Assembly: GCA_035499415.1 (NCBI GenBank)
Contig: DATJYV010000239.1
Coordinates: 1-10,859 of the forward strand
Length of the DNA stretch: 10,859 nucleotides
Direction of reading: 5' to 3'
Source of the DNA: DATJYV01 sp035499415
GTDB taxonomy: Bacteria > Bacteroidota > Ignavibacteria > UBA10030
This document shows positions 6,157 to 10,859 of this stretch, one piece after another. A program made the position numbers and the translations under genes. Position 1 is the stretch's first letter. Each line of letters begins with the position of its first letter. The notes under the pieces are model-generated. The model was not told where the DNA came from. It saw nothing but the letters and a program-made list of their open reading frames with translations, and searched no databases.

Positions 6157-8496
6157 TCAGGTCTTCGACGCGGGTTCCGATGCACGGCGAACGATCGTCA
6201 GGAAGAATCCGATCACCAGCGTCACCGTCCCAACCCACACGAGGTTGATGTACGGCTTGACGGTGGCCTCGATGACAAGCGATTCCCCCCGCGGCTTTGC
6301 GGACGGATCCGCCGGCGGTTTCACGCTGAAGTGGACGCGCGACTTGGATTTGTCCTCCCGGTTTGGCTCGATCTGTGTCAATTTGAACTGATAGACTTTT
6401 CCGTCGGTCGTCTTCCAATCGACCGGGACATATTCCACTCCACTCCCGTCGTTCTTCATCACAAGGTCAACGTTTTGTTTTTTGTAACCCTCTCCGACCT
6501 CCAGAATGGCCCGGATTTCGAATCCCTTTCCCTCAAGCATCGCCCCCTTCTGAAAGTTATTAAAGTCAAAATCGACAAACCGGACGTTCAATCCGGAAAC
6601 ATCCGCGCTTTCCCCTTTCTGCAGGTCGAATTCCTTGGCTTCCGACCCGTCCGTCGGTTCTTCCAGTGAGAGCGGCGCGACGTAAAAATCACGATTTAAG
6701 TAGTTGATCAGGTCGGGATGCCGCATGAGGCTCTGGTTGAAATCGCTGTAGTACATCGTCGGCGCCACGATCCTCTTGCTCCCTTCTTTCTCCACTTCCA
6801 CCGCGAACGCATACTTCCCCCCTTCCGTCGGATGATAGCCGACATACGTCATTTGATAACCGAGCGCCTCGGTCGTCTTCCCTTTCTCCAGCGTGACTGT
6901 TTCCTTCTTGTCGTAGCGCGCCGAGGTCACGAATCCGATGCACATGACCGCGATGCCGATGTGCGCGATGGAACCTCCGGCAAATTTCGGGTTCCCGATG
7001 TAGATATCGTATGCCACAATCGCATTTGCGAACAGCGAGAACGCCGCGCAGAAGACGAACAGCAGGATGAGCACGTCTTCCTTCCCCATCGAGCGCACGA
7101 GCAGCGTCGCGATGGCGGCCAGCGCGAGCGGAAGCGCCATGCGGCGGAGCAGTGAATCCTTGCGGGAATTTTTCCACCACAAAAGTTGACCGATGCCGGA
7201 AAGGAAGGTGATGATGATGCCGAGCGGCAGGTTCGTCTTCACATAGTAGCTGGCATCGACGGCGGAGGCCTTGCCTTTGAGGATGGAGGTGATGATGGGG
7301 GATGAAGTTCCCAGGACGACAAAAATGGAGACGAACGTCAGTGCGGAAGCGCCGAGGAAAAGGGCAAACTCCCGGGAAAAGACGGTGTGTTCGACCGGAA
7401 CCTTGGGCATTTCCTTCATGCGGAAGAGCAGGAGGCCGAATCCGATGCAAACGAAGACGGCGATGAATGCGAGAAGAAGCCAGTAGACCCACATACCGGG
7501 GTCGACAAAGGAATGGACGGACGTTTCTCCGAGCACGCCGCTCCGCGTGAGGAAGGTGCTGTACAGGACCATCACAAACGTGAGGAGACTCAGGACAAAA
7601 TTCGTGCGCACAAAAGCCCCGCTCCGCCGCTGGGTGAGAGAAGTGTGGATGGATGCCACGCAGACGAGCCACGGGATGAGGGATGAGTTCTCTACCGGAT
7701 CCCAGCCCCAGAATCCGCCCCATCCGAGCGTCTCATACGCCCAATAGCCGCCGAGGATGATTCCCGTCCCGAGCACCATGGCGCCGAAGACCGACCAGGG
7801 GATCGCGACGCGAATCCACGAGGTGTAGTCGCGCTTGATCAGTCCCGCAACTGCAAGCGCGTACGGCACAGACATGGATGAGAACCCCATGAAGAGTACC
7901 TGCGGATGAATCACCATCCAGTAGTTCTGGAGAAGCGGATTCAATCCTTTTCCCTCCGCGGGAAACCTCGCCCAAATCTTATTCGCCGCGTCGAGGACGA
8001 CGGCGTTCACAGTCCCGGCGGGGATCGCTCCCTTCTGAATCAGGTCTTTGGGGAACGAATCCCAGATATACGCGAAAGGATTCTTGACGATCAACATCAG
8101 GAGCAGGAAGGAAATGATCAGAGAGAACACGGACATGACCTCCGCCTCGTATCCCTTCCGCGCGCTGTACTGAAGAAGAAAAATGCCGATGATCGACGAG
8201 TACAGCGCCCACAGCATGAAGCTCCCTTCCTGGCCGGCATAGGCCGTGGAAAGCAGAAGCGGCAGCGGCAAAGTTGTCGAGCTGTAGTTCCAAACGTAGG
8301 TGAATTCGAATCGATGGGTGAGGATGAGATAGACGAGGGTCGCAAACGCCGCCATCAGCGCCATCACCGCAAAATGGAAGCTCGTGCGCGCGAGGCGAAG
8401 TTCTCCTGCGCGACCGGACCTTTGAGCGCGAAAATACAGGAACGATGCCAGAAGAGAAAGAGCAAACGCGATCTTGATGATGATTCCGCCGATCAC
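6157..8496 (-). CDS. ccmF: Cytochrome c heme lyase CcmF, long form
   Basis: CcmF takes heme from holo-CcmE and attaches it to CxxCH apocytochromes on the periplasmic side of the inner membrane. The 779-residue protein has many membrane segments. The WWD heme-handling motif lies around 259-276 (WGGFWGWDPVENSSLIPW). The two periplasmic heme-ligand histidines are His198 (in IHPQVLF) and His328 (in SVHSF), and the two membrane histidines are His284 and His512. E. coli CcmF has 647 residues. The excess here is mainly a periplasmic domain of about 220 residues (528-750) before the last membrane helix, compared with roughly 100. The start is GTG at 8496, preceded at 5 nt by AAAGGAGG. An in-frame ATG at 8559 lies inside ccmE, would add a charged non-membrane extension, and is rejected. 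It is the last gene of the operon and is followed by a terminator; no ccmG or ccmH follows. Confidence 0.96.
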   Translation of the reverse strand: MIGGIIIKIAFALSLLASFLYFRAQRSGRAGELRLARTSFHFAVMALMAAFATLVYLILTHRFEFTYVWNYSSTTLPLPLLLSTAYAGQEGSFMLWALYSSIIGIFLLQYSARKGYEAEVMSVFSLIISFLLLMLIVKNPFAYIWDSFPKDLIQKGAIPAGTVNAVVLDAANKIWARFPAEGKGLNPLLQNYWMVIHPQVLFMGFSSMSVPYALAVAGLIKRDYTSWIRVAIPWSVFGAMVLGTGIILGGYWAYETLGWGGFWGWDPVENSSLIPWLVCVASIHTSLTQRRSGAFVRTNFVLSLLTFVMVLYSTFLTRSGVLGETSVHSFVDPGMWVYWLLLAFIAVFVCIGFGLLLFRMKEMPKVPVEHTVFSREFALFLGASALTFVSIFVVLGTSSPIITSILKGKASAVDASYYVKTNLPLGIIITFLSGIGQLLWWKNSRKDSLLRRMALPLALAAIATLLVRSMGKEDVLILLFVFCAAFSLFANAIVAYDIYIGNPKFAGGSIAHIGIAVMCIGFVTSARYDKKETVTLEKGKTTEALGYQMTYVGYHPTEGGKYAFAVEVEKEGSKRIVAPTMYYSDFNQSLMRHPDLINYLNRDFYVAPLSLEEPTDGSEAKEFDLQKGESADVSGLNVRFVDFDFNNFQKGAMLEGKGFEIRAILEVGEGYKKQNVDLVMKNDGSGVEYVPVDWKTTDGKVYQFKLTQIEPNREDKSKSRVHFSVKPPADPSAKPRGESLVIEATVKPYINLVWVGTVTLVIGFFLTIVRRASEPASKT

Positions 8497-8501
8497 CTCG
8501 T

Positions 8502-8509
8502 CCTCCTTT
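8502..8509 (-). promoter_or_regulatory. Strong Shine-Dalgarno site that fixes the ccmF GTG start
   Basis: The minus strand reads AAAGGAGG, five bases before the GTG at 8496. It overlaps the ccmE stop codon (8508-8510), so ribosomes finishing ccmE are well placed to start ccmF. It is the best ribosome-binding site in the window and argues against the upstream in-frame ATG at 8559. Confidence 0.85.
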
Positions 8510-8897
8510 AAAGTGTCTTCTTCACGGACTCCGCGTCTCCCTCGTACTTGGAGGGGCATTTTGTCAGCACGTCGGTCGCGTGGAAATATCCCTGCTCCAT
8601 CTTCCCGCGGGCGACGATGCTCGTTGCCAGTTCAAAATTATTCGGCTTCGCTCCGTCGAGGACGATTCTCATCTGCCGGCCGTTGTCGTCGACCATATAA
8701 AAAATGAACTGAGCGTGGTCGGCATCGAACCGGCTCTCCTTTTCTTTCAGCCAGGCCCCCTTTACCTGAATAAGCTTTCCGGTCTTTTCCGCCCCTGCAA
8801 AATCTCCGTATTCGACGTTTGACCGGACGAAATTCACCGATGCGAGTATAAAACCCGCGACAATGACGACAATCCCAACGATCACCTTTGGACGCAT
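8508..8897 (-). CDS. ccmE: Periplasmic heme chaperone CcmE, cysteine (CxxxY) type
   Basis: CcmE accepts heme from CcmC and carries it covalently to CcmF. The 129-residue protein has one N-terminal membrane anchor (about 5-23) and a periplasmic OB-fold domain with VKGAWLKEKESRF (45-57) and VARGKMEQGYFHATDVLTKC (95-114). The heme-attachment site reads LTKCPSKYEG: Cys114 stands where E. coli has the heme-binding His130 of HxxxY, and Tyr118 is kept. Cys-type CcmE proteins are known from archaea and from Desulfovibrio, where they work without CcmG and CcmH. The C-terminal tail after Tyr118 is short. The start at 8897 is 4 nt after ccmD, with GAAGGA about 9 nt upstream. The stop overlaps the ccmF Shine-Dalgarno site. 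Confidence 0.95.
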   Translation of the reverse strand: MRPKVIVGIVVIVAGFILASVNFVRSNVEYGDFAGAEKTGKLIQVKGAWLKEKESRFDADHAQFIFYMVDDNGRQMRIVLDGAKPNNFELATSIVARGKMEQGYFHATDVLTKCPSKYEGDAESVKKTL

Positions 8898-8901
8898 AGA
8901 A

Positions 8902-9039
8902 TCAGTCCTTCCTCAGACTCTGTTCGAGTTTCCTCACTTTTCGGTCGAGAGCGATCAGATACGCGACAATTCCCGCCCAGATGAGCAGGACAATCGCAAG
9001 AACAATATAGAGTTGGTTCGCTCGGAAAAAATCGATCAT
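8902..9039 (-). CDS. ccmD: CcmD family small membrane protein
   Basis: This is a 45-residue protein with one hydrophobic helix (about 10-29, YIVLAIVLLIWAGIVAYL), followed by a charged tail with ALDRKVRKLEQ. The size, single helix, basic cytoplasmic tail and position between ccmC and ccmE are all typical of CcmD, which holds the CcmABC complex together and helps release heme-loaded CcmE. The reading frame extends upstream to 9114, but that part overlaps ccmC and has no homology. The ATG at 9039 is 4 nt after the ccmC stop and is preceded by AAGGA at about 8 nt, so I use it. CcmD sequences are poorly conserved, so the name rests partly on context. Confidence 0.88.
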   Translation of the reverse strand: MIDFFRANQLYIVLAIVLLIWAGIVAYLIALDRKVRKLEQSLRKD

Positions 9040-9043
9040 GGGG

Positions 9044-9748
9044 TCAGTCCTTGTGTCGCGTGCGATAGTCTTCGAGCATGCCGACCCGCACACGAATGTC
9101 AAGCATCCAGACAAACAGAAGGTTGAAAGCGATGAGACCGATAAAGAAGAGGGTCAACATGTTGGGGGACATCTTAAAATCGAGAACCGGGCCGTTGCCG
9201 CCGGCATCGTCCTTCGAGCCGGGATGAAGTCCGCCCATGAGGCGGGGCATTAAAAAAAGGAAAAACGGAGCCGTAAGTCCCGCGACGACCGCGTAGACCG
9301 CGGAAAGTCGCGCACGCGTTTCCTCGGATTCAAGGGCGGAGCGAAGCGTAAAGTATGCTCCATAAATGAGAAGAAGGATGAAGATGGACGTCTCGCGCGG
9401 ATCCCAATTCCAAAACGAGCCCCAATTAAATCGAGCCCAGAGGGCGCCCGTCACGGTCGCAAGGAAGCAGAACATGAATCCGAGGCTCGCCGACGCGACC
9501 GAGCGAATGTCATACTCCGCCCGTTTCGTCTGGAGATAACGGACGGCGTAGAACATCGACACAAGGAACGCCACGAGCGTCGTCCAGGCGATGGGAACAT
9601 GAAAGAAGATATTGCGGGCGTTCTGCTCGAGGCCGCGGATCGTGGGAAACTCCAGCCATCCTTTCGGAGACGCCGTCATCGGTATCGCGATGCCGGCAAC
9701 AAGCACCAGCGTGACGAGCGTTATGGCCGCAGCACGGACGATTTTCAT
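9044..9748 (-). CDS. ccmC: Heme transporter/ligase component CcmC
   Basis: CcmC binds heme at the periplasmic face of the inner membrane and loads it onto CcmE. The 234-residue protein has about six membrane helices. WGSFWNWDPRET (109-120) is the tryptophan-rich WWD heme-binding motif. His50 (in FFHVPIAW) and His175 (in GGLHPG) match the two periplasmic histidine ligands. An upstream in-frame TTG at 9772 would add eight non-conserved residues inside ccmB. The ATG at 9748, one base after the ccmB stop, gives the normal N-terminus and is used here. The protein ends with a basic/charged tail and stops 4 nt before ccmD. Family identity is secure; CcsA of System II shares the WWD motif, but size and operon context exclude it. 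Confidence 0.96.
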   Translation of the reverse strand: MKIVRAAAITLVTLVLVAGIAIPMTASPKGWLEFPTIRGLEQNARNIFFHVPIAWTTLVAFLVSMFYAVRYLQTKRAEYDIRSVASASLGFMFCFLATVTGALWARFNWGSFWNWDPRETSIFILLLIYGAYFTLRSALESEETRARLSAVYAVVAGLTAPFFLFLMPRLMGGLHPGSKDDAGGNGPVLDFKMSPNMLTLFFIGLIAFNLLFVWMLDIRVRVGMLEDYRTRHKD

Positions 9749-9749
9749 G

Positions 9750-10436
9750 TCAGTCGTTCCACACTTCGGCAAAGAGCAGGGCAGACCCGGCGATCATGAC
9801 CATTGCATAACCGGCGAGAACCTGGAAATCGCCGAATGCTTCTCCGAAATCGTCACCGGAGAGGGCCTTGTCGGTTGCGTCCAGGACGGTCATGAACAGC
9901 GGGATGAGCACGGGGAAGGAGAGTACGGGAAAGAGAGCCCCCCGCGCCTGCGCTTTCGCAATCATGGCCGCGAGGATGGTCGTTGCGGCCGCGATCCCGA
10001 CTGCGCCCAGCAAAACGGTCACGACGAAAATATCGTAGGACTGCACCGAGAATCCCGGAAAAGTGAGGAGATACAGGACGGTGACGGCAGATGCCAGAAG
10101 CAGCGTCAGGATCGTATTGGCAACGAGCTTGCCGGCGTAGATTGCGGCCGGGGTGGCGATCAATCGAAGCGTGAGCGACGTCCCCCGTTCTTCTTCTCCC
10201 ACGAATGCGCGTGATAGTCCCGACATGGCGGAGAAAAAAACCACCACCCAATACAGCCCTGCGAAGAGCGTCGGCGTCGGTCGTTCGTATCGTAAAGCAA
10301 AAAGAATGGTTGAAACGGAGGTAAGGATAAACATCACGAGCGCGTTTATTGCATACCGAACCCGAAGTTCGGATTGAACATCCTTCGAAAGGACGGCTGC
10401 GACGCTTTGAAAAGATGTTGCCATGTGTTTCAGCAT
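9750..10436 (-). CDS. ccmB: Heme exporter membrane subunit CcmB
   Basis: CcmB is the membrane subunit that pairs with the ATPase CcmA; with CcmC and CcmD the complex releases heme-loaded CcmE. The 228-residue protein has about six hydrophobic helices (roughly 29-49, 58-78, 102-125, 136-160, 168-187 and 203-223). AFVGEEERGTSLTLRLIATP (77-96) corresponds to the conserved cytoplasmic loop of CcmB, where E. coli has a D-G-S-L-E type motif. The frame stays open to 10520, overlapping ccmA, but the extra residues are arginine-rich and unlike the family. The start could be 10436 or 10424 (MATSFQ); neither has a Shine-Dalgarno site. It begins 28 nt after ccmA and ends one base before the ccmC start. 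Confidence 0.92.
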   Translation of the reverse strand: MLKHMATSFQSVAAVLSKDVQSELRVRYAINALVMFILTSVSTILFALRYERPTPTLFAGLYWVVVFFSAMSGLSRAFVGEEERGTSLTLRLIATPAAIYAGKLVANTILTLLLASAVTVLYLLTFPGFSVQSYDIFVVTVLLGAVGIAAATTILAAMIAKAQARGALFPVLSFPVLIPLFMTVLDATDKALSGDDFGEAFGDFQVLAGYAMVMIAGSALLFAEVWND

Positions 10437-10464
10437 AATAAATTGTCGACGGAAAATCAAGGAT

Positions 10465-10859
10465 TCACCTTTCCCCGAGCGCAATCGAGTTCTCGCACCA
10501 CGCGGCCTCGCGCGCATCATTCGATGCCACGATCAGGATGCCTGTACGCTTCTGTTGAAGAGCCACCTTGCGCACGAATTTGATCGCTTCACCGTCCAGG
10601 TTGGCCGTCGGCTCGTCGAGCAGCAACACGCCGGGGTTGTGTAACAGCGCGAACGCATACTTTGCCCGTTGTTTCATTCCGGAGGATAACGTCCTCACCG
10701 GGTCGTTTTGCTGTCTCCGCAAACCGACGGAGTCGAGGGCCTCTTTGCATTCGTCGGCCGTGGCCTTCGTGCCGCGAATTCGCGAAAGGAGAATCAGATT
10801 TTCGAGAGCCGTGAATTCCTCATACAGGTTGAGGTATGGTGACACAAATCCGATCAAGC
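10465..10859 (-). CDS. ccmA: Heme exporter ATP-binding subunit CcmA, 5' part missing
   Basis: Only the last 131 or so codons are in the window; the Walker A region lies beyond the right edge. The visible part of this ABC ATPase has the ABC signature LSSGMKQR (57-64 of the visible residues), Walker B with catalytic Glu in GVLLLDEPTANLD (76-88), and LYEEFTALENL (11-21) downstream of the Q-loop. Two usual residues are replaced: the Q-loop glutamine aligns with Pro7 in GFVSPYLNLY, and the H-loop histidine with Asn113 in IVASNDAREAAW. The name rests on direct adjacency to ccmB. CcmA hydrolyses ATP to drive release of holo-CcmE. The first visible codon (TTG at 10857) is internal, not a start. Confidence 0.88.
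   Translation of the reverse strand, partial: LIGFVSPYLNLYEEFTALENLILLSRIRGTKATADECKEALDSVGLRRQQNDPVRTLSSGMKQRAKYAFALLHNPGVLLLDEPTANLDGEAIKFVRKVALQQKRTGILIVASNDAREAAWCENSIALGER

Noticed and set aside
8497..8559. Upstream ATG start for ccmF
   Set aside because: It overlaps ccmE, adds a charged stretch before the first membrane helix, and the GTG at 8496 has an ideal Shine-Dalgarno site.
10437..10520. N-terminal extension of CcmB overlapping ccmA
   Set aside because: The extra residues are arginine-rich and unlike CcmB; starts at 10436 or 10424 give the normal length.
1..10859. Mobile element, CRISPR array, tRNA/rRNA or defence system
   Set aside because: No transposase, integrase, direct-repeat array, RNA gene or defence domain could be seen; coding is nearly continuous with conserved housekeeping genes.

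Overview
The window is a dense, moderately GC-rich bacterial chromosome segment. All genes are on the minus strand except one. I see no RNA genes, insertion sequences, CRISPR arrays or phage genes. The gene set suggests a member of the Bacteroidota/Chlorobiota (FCB) lineage, possibly Ignavibacteria-like. The reasons are a bacillithiol deacetylase behind a TAnnTTTG-type promoter element, several starts without a Shine-Dalgarno site, and a Ccm-type cytochrome c system with a cysteine-type CcmE. This placement is inference; no rRNA or other phylogenetic marker is present.

Right block (10859 down to 6157, minus strand): a compact ccmA-ccmB-ccmC-ccmD-ccmE-ccmF operon for heme export and cytochrome c maturation. 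ccmA runs off the right edge. Spacings are 28 nt or less. The operon ends at a good intrinsic terminator (6109-6134), and there is no ccmG or ccmH after ccmF. CcmE carries CxxxY rather than the classical HxxxY heme-attachment motif, and CcmF has an enlarged periplasmic domain. Together this is the pattern of the variant Ccm pathway called System I*, first characterised in Desulfovibrio.

Middle (5347-6075, plus strand): bshB1, a zinc-dependent deacetylase of bacillithiol synthesis. It converges on the ccm operon and diverges from xseA. The 131-bp divergent region holds a promoter candidate for bshB1 and a 16-bp near-perfect palindrome.

Left block (5215 down to 1, minus strand): xseA-xseB-dxs-Gfo/Idh/MocA oxidoreductase-SAM hydroxide adenosyltransferase, apparently one operon. 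xseA/xseB and xseB/dxs each overlap by 4 nt, and the later gaps are 13 and 8 nt. xseA/xseB make exonuclease VII, and dxs makes the first committed enzyme of the MEP isoprenoid pathway. The oxidoreductase has an unknown substrate and lacks the usual catalytic histidine. The last gene, cut by the left edge, encodes a DUF62-family enzyme that hydrolyses S-adenosylmethionine to adenosine and methionine.

Most genes are conserved housekeeping functions. The strongest candidate for something unusual is the ccm operon; I found no evidence of a wholly new system.
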